DNA of 64,000 bases from CAYSJU01 sp964431495 (GTDB taxonomy: Bacteria > Omnitrophota > Gorgyraeia > Tantalellales > Tantalellaceae): positions 50,892 to 114,891 of the forward strand of contig CAYSJU010000002.1 of the NCBI GenBank assembly GCA_964431495.1, written 5' to 3'. Under the pieces are notes generated by a model. The model had not been told where the DNA came from. It did not search any database and worked only from the letters and a program-made list of their open reading frames with translations. The first letter of the stretch is position 1; each line of letters starts with the position of its first letter. A program made the position numbers and the translations under genes. Shown piece by piece: positions 26,037-34,425 of this stretch.

Positions 26037-27664
26037 CTGGTCCTCTCCGTGAAATCCCGCACTACATGTCCGCCGAAAATGTCCATGGCCTTTTCCAGGA
26101 CGGGCTTCAGGGCCTCTTTGTCCATGGCCTTTTTCTTTTCGGTCTCTGCCGCGTCCCTGGCTGATTTCCCCAGAAATTCAAGGAGCTTGAATTCCAGTTT
26201 GGGTGACGCCCCTAAAACACTGGCTACAGCTTCATCAATAAGGCGCATGCTGCTATCGGATTCGAGAACATCTTTATTGAACGTGTCGTCCTGTCCAAAA
26301 CCTATGATCACCCTGTCATTATCGAACTCCATCAGTTTTCCGTCACTGAGAGAAGTAAATACCGACATCTTCCTGTTCTTCACGTAATTCAGCACCGCTT
26401 TCCAGTGGGTCCTTTCCGTGTCTGAATTCGACTCTATATTTGATGATCCCGGAACATCCGGCTCTTCGGGCACAGCCCCTGCGGAATTTTCCCGTCCATC
26501 CACTGCCCCCCGAGTGTTTCCCTGCATATTTCCCAGTTTCTCCAGCCTCCCGAGGATCTCCGGCAAGGACAGCACATTATGTTTCCTGGCCAGCCTTATA
26601 AGGCTTATCTCCAGCGGCGCGCGGGTGAACATGGTATTCTTCATCAGGGTCAGGCAATGAGAAAGCGTCTGTAATATGTAAAGTATTTCCTCCAGTGACA
26701 GTTTTTCCTGCTGCTTTTTCATCCTCACCAGTTCATCCTCGCTGAATGCCATATCAGAAGTAGGAGCGCCCGCGGTCTTAAGGATCATGAGGTCCCTGTA
26801 ATGACCCATAAGGCTGTTAACTATGAACACCGGGTCTTTCCCCCCGTTTATCAGCTCGTCCAGTACCCCCATGACTCGTCTGGTATCGTTCAGGATAACG
26901 GCATCGGAAAGATCGAATATCCTGTCCTTATGCACCATCCCCAGAAGCTCTATAACGTCATCGGTCGAGATCTTTTTTTCCGAAAAAGACACCATCTGGT
27001 CCAGGATGACAAGGGCGTCCCTGAGACTGCCGTCTGCGCTACGCGCTATCAGCAGGGCGGCCTTTTCATCGATATCGATATTCTCTTTTTTCGCGATCAT
27101 CATCACCCGGTCGAATATCAACCCCGGCGGGATCCTTTTGAAGTCAAACCTCTGGCAGCGGGACATAATGGTCGGCAGGACTTTGTGGGCCTCGGTGGTC
27201 GCGAATATGAATTTGACATGCCCCGGCGGTTCTTCCAGCGTCTTTAATAGCGCGTTAAAAGCCTCCGGGGTCAGCATGTGAACTTCGTCGATGATATAGA
27301 TCTTGAATTCGCCCCTGGATGGAGAGAATTTCACGTTCTCCCGCAAGGCCCTTATCTCGTCTATCCCCCTGTTTGAAGCGCCGTCGATCTCCAATACATC
27401 CATGTTGTTCCCTTTTGTGATCTCTTCACAGGAAACACACCGGTTACAGGGGCTCTTCTCCGGGGCTTCTTCGCAGTTAAGCGTTTTAGAGACAATGCGG
27501 GCGACCGAGGTCTTTCCCACGCCCCTCGGCCCGCAGAAAATATACGCGTTAGCCACTCTGCCGCGCGTGACCGAGTTTTTCAACGTCCTCGCAATGACCT
27601 CTTGTCCGATTATATCATCAAAACCCTGAGGCCTGTATTTCTGGGCGAATACTTGATATGACAT
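26033..27664 (-). CDS. dnaX: DNA polymerase III gamma/tau subunit
   Basis: AAA+ clamp-loader ATPase of the replisome. Walker A GPRGVGKT is at 45-52, zinc-binding Cys64, Cys73, Cys76, Cys79 follow, Walker B is IYIIDEVHML near 122, and the sensor/SRC region is TIMSRCQRFDF. The 543-aa product has a tau-like tail (about 370-543) with a low-complexity linker. I saw no obvious programmed frameshift signal for a short gamma form, but did not search exhaustively. Confidence 0.96.
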   Translation of the reverse strand: MSYQVFAQKYRPQGFDDIIGQEVIARTLKNSVTRGRVANAYIFCGPRGVGKTSVARIVSKTLNCEEAPEKSPCNRCVSCEEITKGNNMDVLEIDGASNRGIDEIRALRENVKFSPSRGEFKIYIIDEVHMLTPEAFNALLKTLEEPPGHVKFIFATTEAHKVLPTIMSRCQRFDFKRIPPGLIFDRVMMIAKKENIDIDEKAALLIARSADGSLRDALVILDQMVSFSEKKISTDDVIELLGMVHKDRIFDLSDAVILNDTRRVMGVLDELINGGKDPVFIVNSLMGHYRDLMILKTAGAPTSDMAFSEDELVRMKKQQEKLSLEEILYILQTLSHCLTLMKNTMFTRAPLEISLIRLARKHNVLSLPEILGRLEKLGNMQGNTRGAVDGRENSAGAVPEEPDVPGSSNIESNSDTERTHWKAVLNYVKNRKMSVFTSLSDGKLMEFDNDRVIIGFGQDDTFNKDVLESDSSMRLIDEAVASVLGASPKLEFKLLEFLGKSARDAAETEKKKAMDKEALKPVLEKAMDIFGGHVVRDFTERTR

Positions 27665-27757
27665 GATCTATTTTATAGCACAGGCTTATTTAAAATTCAA
27701 GAGCTTTCGGTTTTACACAGATTAGTACAGATATATCTATAACTCGCAGCACTCATG

Positions 27758-27773
27758 ACTCATCACCCATCAC
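27758..27773. repeat. Second copy of ACTCATCACCCATCAC
   Basis: The 16-nt core is identical to that at the DUF72-lipA junction (19936-19951). Here it spans the stop codon of the unknown secreted-protein gene and supplies its final SDG residues. Confidence 0.5.
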
Positions 27774-28593
27774 TCTCTGCGCTTCCTCCCTCCTCCCGGA
27801 AGCACTCGCGCATCTTATCGTACATGAGCGAACCGTCAAAATAGGCCCCTTCTAATCTGCCGTTATTCCCTCTGGCGCCTTTCACCATACCGGGACCGTG
27901 GCCCATGGGAGCCGGCTGCGGCGCGACACCTCCCGTGGCGACTATATCCGTGATCCGACAGGAGGCCTTCCATTTTGAGAAACATTCAGAGATGGCTGCC
28001 GCAGTCCCCTTAAAAACGAGCAATATATCATTTCGGTAATGCGGGATGCGGTAAAGCATATACCTGTAAAGCGTCTCTTCTGTCATCGCGTTGTCCCCGG
28101 TAGAACGGCCGGTCCCTACCAGCACCGGAATATTGTTACTTGGCGGCAAAGTGTACACGCATGACGCCCCTTGCGGAAAAGGAATGTTGTCGTGCGAATA
28201 ACCCCTCTGCCACAGCCTCATCCCGTTCTCCAAAGCGCCCGCCACGGTCCTGACGCAACGGACATAATCCTGCGATCTACCCGACCGGTCAAACTCCTCC
28301 AGCATGGCCGAGGCGGTAAAGACCGGTTCCCTCACGTCTCCGGGCAAAAGTATTCCCTGGGAACCTTCGACATAAACATTGTTTATCACTACCTTGTCCT
28401 GCCATTTCTTCCAGGCTTTTTCGATCAAAGAGGATATTTCACGTGCGAATTGTTCCCTGCTCTCCATGGTCTTGAAAAGTCCGCTTTTCTCATTCTCGGC
28501 CGCAGCTTCGACCAGAAGAGCGGAAAGAAGCAAAGATGTCAGCAGTAATGTCGCAGAATATCTCATAGTAAAAATGCGCCGGGCCTGCTTCAT
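27763..28593 (-). CDS. Secreted protein of unknown function
   Basis: I do not recognise this family. The N-terminus MKQARRIFTMRYSATLLL plus a hydrophobic run ending near LLVEAAAEN is a signal peptide, so the product is exported. The start at 28593 has CAGGG nearby; an inner ATG at 28566 also keeps the signal. Four Cys residues (around 113, 150, 211 and 220) could form disulfides. The C-terminal third has a Gly/Pro-rich linker (GVAPQPAPMGHGPGM). It starts 9 nt after the ROK kinase gene and is likely in its operon. The last residues come from a simple repeat, so the original C-terminus may have been altered. Confidence 0.55.
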   Translation of the reverse strand: MKQARRIFTMRYSATLLLTSLLLSALLVEAAAENEKSGLFKTMESREQFAREISSLIEKAWKKWQDKVVINNVYVEGSQGILLPGDVREPVFTASAMLEEFDRSGRSQDYVRCVRTVAGALENGMRLWQRGYSHDNIPFPQGASCVYTLPPSNNIPVLVGTGRSTGDNAMTEETLYRYMLYRIPHYRNDILLVFKGTAAAISECFSKWKASCRITDIVATGGVAPQPAPMGHGPGMVKGARGNNGRLEGAYFDGSLMYDKMRECFREEGGSAESDG

Positions 28594-28602
28594 ATCCCTG
28601 GA

Positions 28603-29571
28603 TCATGTCATGAACACTGACGCGGCGCCGAAGATACCGACGTTCTTCTTGAGTCGCGCCTGGACTATCGGAGTTTTCGAGACAAAGATGTTTATAGTGT
28701 GCTCGCGCGTGGATCTCCTTATCTCCTTAAAGATAAGTTCGCCTATCATGGACACACCACCACCGATAACGATGATCTCGGGATCCAGGATGTTTATCAT
28801 GCTGCCCAGCCATATCCCCAGGATCTCTCCCTGTTCCTTGATCGTCGCTAACGCGAGCTTGTCCTTCTTCTTGGCCGCCTTGGCAATAGTACGCATCGTT
28901 ATCTTGTCCAGGTCCCCGTCCACCAGGTCCACTATGGAGGTGACTAATTTGGGATACTTCTCCAGCTTTGTCTTCAATCGCCTGACCGTATGGGGCCCGG
29001 ACGCCAGCGCTTCCGCACAGCCTGTCTTGCCGCACCCGCAGATATCGTCCTTGGCGTCATAGTTTATGGTCACATGCCCGCCTTCACCGGCCAGCCCGTT
29101 CTTGCCGTGATATATCTTTCCGTCGATGATGATGCCGGTCCCGATACCCGTGCTTACAGTCACGTAAAAAACATTTTTGTATCCCCGGGCAGCCCCCCAG
29201 ACCATCTCCGCCATGGCGGCAGCGTTGGCATCGTTCTCCAGTTTTGTAGGGATCTTGAATCTTTTTTTGACCAGGGACGCCAGCGGCACTTCTTTCCATC
29301 CCGGAAGATTTGGAGGATTATGCACTATGCCTTTGACCGGATCAAGCGGCCCCGGCGCGCATACACCTATGCCTTTTATCTTTTTTTTATCGATCTTGCT
29401 GCCGGACAAAAGATCGTCTATCGAGTCAAATACCTGCTGCATGGAAGCGTCCCCCCCTTTGCCTGCGAGCGTGGGCAGGACAACGCTCTTCCTGAGCTTC
29501 CCATCAGCGCTTATGACCCCCGATGCTATTTTTGTCCCTCCTATATCGACTCCTATAACGAATTTCTCCAT
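28603..29571 (-). CDS. ROK family sugar kinase (glucokinase-like)
   Basis: Phosphorylates a hexose, probably glucose, with ATP. The N-terminal phosphate motif GVDIGGTKI is at 7-15, the sugar/catalytic region is LENDANAAAMAEM near 115 with the catalytic Asp, GEGGHVTI lies near 166, and the zinc motif is Cys178, Cys180, Cys185 in CGCGKTGCAE (fourth ligand His upstream). At 322 aa with no helix-turn-helix domain it is a kinase rather than a ROK repressor. It would feed sugar released by the GH65 and GH13-type enzymes into glycolysis. AAGGGGG precedes the ATG. Confidence 0.9.
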   Translation of the reverse strand: MEKFVIGVDIGGTKIASGVISADGKLRKSVVLPTLAGKGGDASMQQVFDSIDDLLSGSKIDKKKIKGIGVCAPGPLDPVKGIVHNPPNLPGWKEVPLASLVKKRFKIPTKLENDANAAAMAEMVWGAARGYKNVFYVTVSTGIGTGIIIDGKIYHGKNGLAGEGGHVTINYDAKDDICGCGKTGCAEALASGPHTVRRLKTKLEKYPKLVTSIVDLVDGDLDKITMRTIAKAAKKKDKLALATIKEQGEILGIWLGSMINILDPEIIVIGGGVSMIGELIFKEIRRSTREHTINIFVSKTPIVQARLKKNVGIFGAASVFMT

Positions 29572-29708
29572 GTGTTCCCCCTTGTTTTGCGTAAATGATC
29601 AGCCAAACGATTATATTATCACACAATTCCCCTCCCGCCTCAAGAATATTTAAATTAGAAATATCCTAACCAGTTTCCATATACAATGGATGCGGAAACA
29701 TATATTCG

Positions 29709-29957
29709 CACATCGTATTACAAAGAATAAAAGAAAACCAGAAATCTAAAGGGCCCCATTGCAAATTTAGTCTTTTATTAGCTTTTGAGAGGTTTACTTT
29801 GCAAGCATCAGCATACGAAAAGCATGGCAGCTGTCCGAGCCCCCCACCCGTGCGTGGGGGGCGAGTTCTGCCATGCCCTCTCAAAAGCGAAACAAAAGAC
29901 GTTAAAAATTTGCTTTGGGAAAAGATTTTGGTTTTCTTTTATTCTTAGCAATACGTG
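29709..29957. repeat. Long imperfect inverted repeat (about 250 bp)
   Basis: The gap between the ROK kinase and HD-GYP genes is filled by a hairpin-forming element. The ends CGTATTnCnAAGAATAAAAG (left, near 29714) and its complement (right, to 29955) match over about 30 nt with few changes. Inner arms share AGCTTTTGAGAGG/CCTCTCAAAAGC-type and GTCTTTT/AAAAGAC blocks. The tip is a strong GC hairpin: GCATGGCAG...CTGCCATGC enclosing GCCCCCCAC-CCGTGC-GTGGGGGGC (29818-29876). No coding sequence is convincing. It could be a miniature transposable element or a structured RNA. Confidence 0.65.
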
Positions 29958-31355
29958 TTATTCCTTATACTTCTCCGGGACGTCGAACTTTTCGGAAGGG
30001 ACTATTGAGCGGACAATGGAATGTTTATACTTACCGGTCTTGGTATCTTTGTCTATAAGGCTGGCAACGTAGGACTTTTTTACTATGTTCCCCTTGCCGT
30101 CATAAAGTATTTCCACCTGCGGACGTTTTATATCCAACAGGCTCCCTTTGAGGACAAGCCCTATCTCCCTGGTATCCAGTTCCACGAGAGTGCCCGGTGG
30201 ATAGACGCCTATTATGTTGAAAAAATGATTCAACAAACCTTCATGAAAATGCGTGCCTCCCAGTTCTATCATCTCCTGATAGGTCTTTTCCGGCGCAATT
30301 TCGCCGCTATATGCCCTTTTGCTCCTCATCGCGTCATAAAAATCCGATATCGTCACTATCATCGTCGCGAGATTCAACTCTTTATCCTTGAATATTCTTT
30401 CCGGGTAGCCTGAGGTATCATATTTTATATGATGCTCGAACGCCACTATTGACGCGAGCGGACAGACATCCGGGCTCTCCAGCAATATCTTGGCGCCGTA
30501 AACCGGATGCGCCTGTATTATTTTGAACTCTCCCTCGCTCAATGCCGCCCTTTTTCGCAGTATTTCCGACGGAATGGACAGTTTTCCCACGTCATGTAAA
30601 AGCGCGGCTACGCCGATCTCGTTCAAATAATTCTGCTCCAGTCCAAGCGTTTCCCCAATGAGGAGCGAAAAAATAGCCACGTTTATATTGTGCACGAATG
30701 AATATTCGTCATGGCTCTTGACGGCGGTAAGCATGAGAAGAGAAGACCTGTTGCTCAGGAGGCTGGATACTATGTTGTTGACGAAGCTGCGGACGCCTTT
30801 CACGTCAATGGCCTTGTTCTCGAAGATGTTCTTCGCGACACTTTCTAAGATTTCCACGCCGTTCTGGAAATTCTGCTTGGCGAGACCGACCAAGTCTTCG
30901 CTCACCTCTTCAATCTCTTCCTTCTTGTATCCGATCTTCCCTAAGGCGATGTTCTTTATTTCGGATAATTCAAAAAATCTTTCGAGCCCGCCGGTCTTTT
31001 TCAGTGTTTCCGCGTTCATGGCCAGTATGCTCATAAAATTCGTCAATTCCTCTCTCGTAACCCCTTTCAGGAAACTTATCTTATCGGCCTTTATCGCCTT
31101 TAAGTGCTGGATGAATCCCTGTATTTGCCGGCTGGCATCATAGAAGGGTTCTTTCTCAAAAGCGAACTCGCTGCCTATGATCCCGACCGTTATCTCGTTC
31201 TTGATAAACAGGATATCTTCCAGGATGTAATAAAGCTTATTGACTGCCTTTTTTGTCAGGTCATGGTCCTCGCTGTACATGCTGCGGACCTGCGCCGCGC
31301 CAGCGATCCCCCTTACTAATTTCTCCACCTTTTCTCTAATCTGATCCTGTGCCAT
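29958..31355 (-). CDS. HD-GYP domain protein with N-terminal module
   Basis: Predicted cyclic-di-GMP phosphodiesterase. The HD-GYP domain covers about 185-400: HD pair His254/Asp255 in LLHDVGKLSIP, HH in FEHHIKYD near 309, GYP at 316-318, and the ISDFYDAM block. Residues 20-115 form an alpha/beta module also present in the upstream HEAT-repeat protein (SMYSEDHDLTKKAVNKLYYILE here). No membrane segment is seen, so it is cytoplasmic. It overlaps the HEAT-repeat gene by 20 bp. The 12-nt gap to the 29709-29957 repeat means that element begins right at its stop codon. Confidence 0.88.
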   Translation of the reverse strand: MAQDQIREKVEKLVRGIAGAAQVRSMYSEDHDLTKKAVNKLYYILEDILFIKNEITVGIIGSEFAFEKEPFYDASRQIQGFIQHLKAIKADKISFLKGVTREELTNFMSILAMNAETLKKTGGLERFFELSEIKNIALGKIGYKKEEIEEVSEDLVGLAKQNFQNGVEILESVAKNIFENKAIDVKGVRSFVNNIVSSLLSNRSSLLMLTAVKSHDEYSFVHNINVAIFSLLIGETLGLEQNYLNEIGVAALLHDVGKLSIPSEILRKRAALSEGEFKIIQAHPVYGAKILLESPDVCPLASIVAFEHHIKYDTSGYPERIFKDKELNLATMIVTISDFYDAMRSKRAYSGEIAPEKTYQEMIELGGTHFHEGLLNHFFNIIGVYPPGTLVELDTREIGLVLKGSLLDIKRPQVEILYDGKGNIVKKSYVASLIDKDTKTGKYKHSIVRSIVPSEKFDVPEKYKE

Positions 31356-33576
31356 GTTCTCCCAGCCTTAAAACTATTTCGCACATCCGCCTTACGGGTT
31401 CCCTCCCGATCTTCAGTCCTTTCTTGACCAGTTCCAGGGACCCTGGGGTATTGATGCGGCCGAGGCTTACCGCCGCGGCAATACGCAGTTCGTCCGTCCT
31501 GACCGTATTGAAAAAGACCCTGCGGAAAAGTATCTTTTCGAGGTAAGAAATGGATTCCGCCATCTTGTTGTCCCCGCATGATCTGACAAGCGTCAAAAGA
31601 TACTCCCTGCTGCGGGAACTTCTTTCCACGGTCCTGAAAAGCCTGTCTATTATCACCCAGTTCCTGGTAGTTACCAATATCTGCAAAACCATGTCCCGCG
31701 CGGCTTTGTCCTTTTCTTTAACGAATCTGTCGAATACGGTTTCCAACTCTTCATTTTTTTCGGGGACATACCCGCGCAGCGCTTCCATGCGTATCTTCGG
31801 ATTTTTGTTCTGTAACAGGTCCTTTGTAAGCTCCCGTGCGCCTTCCGGATCAATGGACTTAAGGATCCTCAACAGGTCTTTTATGGTTGAAAAATTTTCG
31901 CCGCTTATCCTTTGTGATATATCCCGGGATATATCTTTTCCCATTCTGAAAAAAATGTTGAGAAATTTATCTTTGTTAAAAGGGTCCTCTTCGAATATGA
32001 ACGCGTCAATAAGCCGGCTTCTAAAACCGGGTTTGATATGGGAAAACAGATACACGACATCATCGAGTGTGCTTTCACCGGATTCCGTGACCAGGGATAT
32101 CAATTTGTCGATGGTTTTGTCGTCGTTTACAAGTGCCATCACTTTATCTATATTCCCTCTTATGCGCCTGTCCCGCGTCTGTTCGGGCCGGAGTTTCTTG
32201 GAGAAAAACTCGATAATGTCTCTCATGCTTCCGACATCTCCCGCTTCCACTATCTGCGGGAAATAGGCTTCCATCCTGCAGGTAAGTTTCTCGAAATCCA
32301 AAGGATCATCCTCAAGCCATAAAATATTAAGCATAAGCCTTACCCTGCTCTGTCTTATGTGGTCATCTCTCATGTAATCCTTGAATGCTCTTATCAGGCG
32401 CATCAATTCTCCCTCGGTACCGACGGTATATATGGTCTCGCTCACGAATGTATCCAGCGTCAACTTATATACCTGCGACACGAACTCATTGTCGGGCTTT
32501 TCTTTGGCCAGCTCCTTTATGGATGACTGGAGCTGTGACAGTATCTCTTTATCAAGGTTCTTCTGCAGGATATTATCCGTCACCATCGAGACGATGTTAC
32601 CCCTCCTGTCTTGATCCGGCATCATCTTATCGAACAGCTTCAGCAGGTTATCATTGACCCCGCCTTCATTGGTTATCAAAGAACCTATAAAATCGCCCAG
32701 CATCTCATCGGAGAAATCCCTGGTTATTTCCTTGGCAAGGTCAACGGTTTCTCCCTCTACTTGCGATTCTTCCAATACTTTCACTACCATGTGCGGGTCC
32801 AGTTTCGAGATGATGTCCGCGAGCTCCCTGCGCCTCTCTCTTGACTCTTCCCCGGGGGCTTTCGCAAAATAACCGGTCATCTTCGCCACGTTCGTGCGTA
32901 TATCATTAAGGATCGTCTCTTCATCGATCTGGCCGGTCGCCGCCTGTTTATAGACCTTGTTCAATATTGATGAGGACCGTTTTGAATCCTTTAAAAAATC
33001 CTTCAGGAACTCCGCCTTTGAGGCGGGGAGATTTCCCTCTCCGGCTTCTCTGGTAACATCAGAGAGAGATTTCCATACATCCTGTTCTTCCTCGGTGACT
33101 TCTTCTGTCGCGCTTCCCAGCAGCGCGCTGTAGTCAACCTCTTTTATTTTCAGGTTGGGACAGGGCTTCATGCTCTTTAATATCCCCCCCTTTTCCCTGA
33201 TACGCCTGTCATCTTCTTTAGCGATTGTTACAAAATCTATGAGCTCATCAAGGCTTATACTATTCTCTATCGTAAGGGACAAAAGCCCGCGCCTGTGCAG
33301 GAATTCGGAGACTTCCGCGTAAACCACGTTCTTCTCCCTTACATAGGAACCGTTCAACAGAAGGTTCTTCTCCCCTGTCGCTATTTCCAGCTTTCCTTCG
33401 TTCTGGAACCAGTTATCAAGTGATGTCTTAAGATTCCTTATGGATGAATCGAATACGGGATGGGAAGCAGAATACAGCGCGCTGTTCTTGATGGCAGTGC
33501 TCAGGCTCGTTACGACAAAATCAAAACGTTCTATCGTTTCCTGGGATAATTCTTTTTTTTCATTATTCTTGTTCAT
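31336..33576 (-). CDS. HEAT-repeat protein with the same N-terminal module
   Basis: Cytoplasmic 746-residue protein (start taken at 33576, MNKNNEKK; an upstream in-frame extension lacks support). Residues 30-120 (NSALYSASHPVFDSSIRNLK ... ISLDELIDFVTIAK) match the N-terminal module of the adjoining HD-GYP protein. The rest is almost all helical, with HEAT-like repeats clearest in the last 250 residues (KNPKIRMEALRGY, TRNWVIIDRLF, RIAAAVSLGRINTPGSLELV). No enzyme motif is seen. The overlap and shared module suggest that the two proteins interact, with the HEAT array as scaffold. The orphan RNA at 33683-33885 lies just upstream. Confidence 0.75.
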   Translation of the reverse strand: MNKNNEKKELSQETIERFDFVVTSLSTAIKNSALYSASHPVFDSSIRNLKTSLDNWFQNEGKLEIATGEKNLLLNGSYVREKNVVYAEVSEFLHRRGLLSLTIENSISLDELIDFVTIAKEDDRRIREKGGILKSMKPCPNLKIKEVDYSALLGSATEEVTEEEQDVWKSLSDVTREAGEGNLPASKAEFLKDFLKDSKRSSSILNKVYKQAATGQIDEETILNDIRTNVAKMTGYFAKAPGEESRERRRELADIISKLDPHMVVKVLEESQVEGETVDLAKEITRDFSDEMLGDFIGSLITNEGGVNDNLLKLFDKMMPDQDRRGNIVSMVTDNILQKNLDKEILSQLQSSIKELAKEKPDNEFVSQVYKLTLDTFVSETIYTVGTEGELMRLIRAFKDYMRDDHIRQSRVRLMLNILWLEDDPLDFEKLTCRMEAYFPQIVEAGDVGSMRDIIEFFSKKLRPEQTRDRRIRGNIDKVMALVNDDKTIDKLISLVTESGESTLDDVVYLFSHIKPGFRSRLIDAFIFEEDPFNKDKFLNIFFRMGKDISRDISQRISGENFSTIKDLLRILKSIDPEGARELTKDLLQNKNPKIRMEALRGYVPEKNEELETVFDRFVKEKDKAARDMVLQILVTTRNWVIIDRLFRTVERSSRSREYLLTLVRSCGDNKMAESISYLEKILFRRVFFNTVRTDELRIAAAVSLGRINTPGSLELVKKGLKIGREPVRRMCEIVLRLGEHGTGSD

Positions 33577-33647
33577 GCTATACAAGAATACTATATAACG
33601 GGCCGCAAAACAAGCATGACGCGGTCGCATCTATCCGAGGCGTTTGG

Positions 33648-33665
33648 GGCTCGATTTATCGAGCC
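33648..33665. repeat. Palindrome GGCTCGAT-TT-ATCGAGCC
   Basis: Perfect 8-bp arms, upstream of the HEAT-repeat gene. Same core as the palindrome at 14270-14289. Confidence 0.6.
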
Positions 33666-33682
33666 TTATATTATGTTAAAAC

Positions 33683-33721
33683 AAAAAAACGCTCCTGTCC
33701 CGGGGGGCACGGGACAGGAGC
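33683..33721 (-). terminator. Distal terminator of the orphan RNA
   Basis: Perfect 11-bp GC-rich stem (33691-33701 / 33711-33721) with a short loop, followed on the minus strand by a seven-T run. Confidence 0.85.
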
Positions 33722-33771
33722 ACTCATCAGGCTGAGGCCGGATGAGTTAACCTGACCTTCCTTTCCTCCTG

Positions 33772-33827
33772 TAAAATAAAAAAGCCAGCTAACGGGCAGT
33801 TAAATTTCCTGTCTTTTAGCTGGCTTT
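33772..33827 (-). terminator. Proximal terminator-like hairpin in the orphan RNA
   Basis: Stem 33781-33792 / 33816-33827 (12 bp) and a T-rich tract. Its 3' arm can alternatively pair with an upstream GCCAGC copy. Confidence 0.75.
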
Positions 33828-33891
33828 GTTCTAACGATTCCCGCTGGCTAATTCCTTAATTTCAGGCTATTTTATTAACAAACTTGAGTTT

Positions 33892-33920
33892 ATTCTAGCA
33901 CGCTTTTTCACTCTTGTCAA
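33892..33920 (-). promoter_or_regulatory. sigma70-type promoter of the orphan RNA
   Basis: TTGACA (33915-33920), 17-nt spacer, TAGAAT (33892-33897) on the minus strand; nothing encoded for the next ~170 nt. Confidence 0.75.
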
Positions 33921-33963
33921 GAAAAAAATAAAAACTTTTTAATTCTTCTTAAAAAGACTATTA

Positions 33964-33994
33964 CAAAAACCCCTTCCCCCTGCGAGGGGGAGGG
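33964..33994 (-). terminator. GC-rich terminator after the 34-kb open frame
   Basis: Minus strand: CCCTCCCCC, loop, GGGGGAAGGGG, then TTTTTG. It ends transcripts from the PEP-synthase-like gene and the start-less frame. The same kind of motif is a common dispersed palindrome, so it may have arrived as a repeat. Confidence 0.65.
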
Positions 33995-34047
33995 TCTCAA
34001 TCTAACTTGTTGATTTATAATGGATTACGATAAGATAGAAGCGGGGA

Positions 34048-34395
34048 TTATGTCTCGCCCAGGGCTTTATAAGCGTTTAAGACGTTCTGTAAAGCAGCCT
34101 TTTCTTCTGCTGTTATTGTCCTGTCCTTATAAGTGGTTTTACCGTTATATCTGATTATTGCGTCCTCGGATGGAATGACCGCTTTTATTATTTCATAGAT
34201 CTCCGCGGTTACAGGCCTGTCATCAACCTCTATTACATTTATTACAGTGCCGTCGCCAATGGCTTTTCTCTTGAGATTTACAGGAAACAGGGTAAATTTT
34301 CTATCCCCGGCTTTTATGATGAACGACTCTATGAAGATCCACGCTTTCCCCGCGCACCTGATCTTAAGGCGAAGTCTGGGCTCTTCATACTCCCC
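34048..34395 (-). pseudogene. Conserved-looking open frame without start codon
   Basis: A 115-codon frame stays open from just after an in-frame TAA (34396-34398) to TAA at 34048, but it contains no ATG, GTG or TTG. The product reads as a real protein end: LRLKIRCAGKAWIFIESF, then a basic stretch, IIRYNGKTTYKDRTITAEEK and a helical ALQNVLNAYKALGET. I have a general memory of hypothetical proteins with the IRYxG...DRTI...EKxAL pattern but cannot name the family. Those normally have a signal peptide and N-terminal segment, missing here. A nearby out-of-frame ATG could enter the frame only by a one-base shift. Most likely an N-terminally truncated gene. Confidence 0.55.
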
Positions 34396-34425
34396 TTAAT
34401 ACCATTTATACTCTATTGGATTTCG

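Larger units (their letters stand above)
33683..33885 (-). ncRNA. Orphan structured RNA or leader, about 200 nt
   Basis: Bounded by a near-consensus promoter (33892-33920) and a strong terminator. Minus-strand order: a GC-containing 5' part with a first GCCAGC copy (+ strand 33843-33848); a terminator-like hairpin AAGCCAGCTAA/TTAGCTGGCTT followed by TTTTTTATTTT (33772-33827); an AGGAGG-like purine run; a hairpin CTCATC-GGC-loop-GCC-GATGAG (33724-33746); and a final terminator GCTCCTGTCCC/GGGACAGGAGC plus TTTTTTT (33683-33721). Both GCCAGC copies can pair with the single GCTGGC, so two folds compete. No open frame with a normal start was seen. It is either a stand-alone small RNA or a switch upstream of the HEAT/HD-GYP genes. 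I do not recognise a known riboswitch class. Confidence 0.6.

Noticed and set aside
29666..30072. Small open frames in the long inverted repeat
   Set aside because: Frames on both strands encode the same FWFSFIL text because the arms are inverted copies; no ribosome site or family support.
33683..33885. c-di-GMP riboswitch or SRP RNA in the orphan RNA
   Set aside because: The HD-GYP gene downstream makes c-di-GMP attractive, but the conserved GEMM core is absent. A GGTCAGG string recalls SRP RNA, but the following GGAAGG...AGCAGCC is missing.
33683..33885. ANTAR target in the orphan RNA
   Set aside because: It has promoter-plus-terminator architecture like the nitrogen leaders, but I found no small hairpin with an A1/G4 hexaloop.
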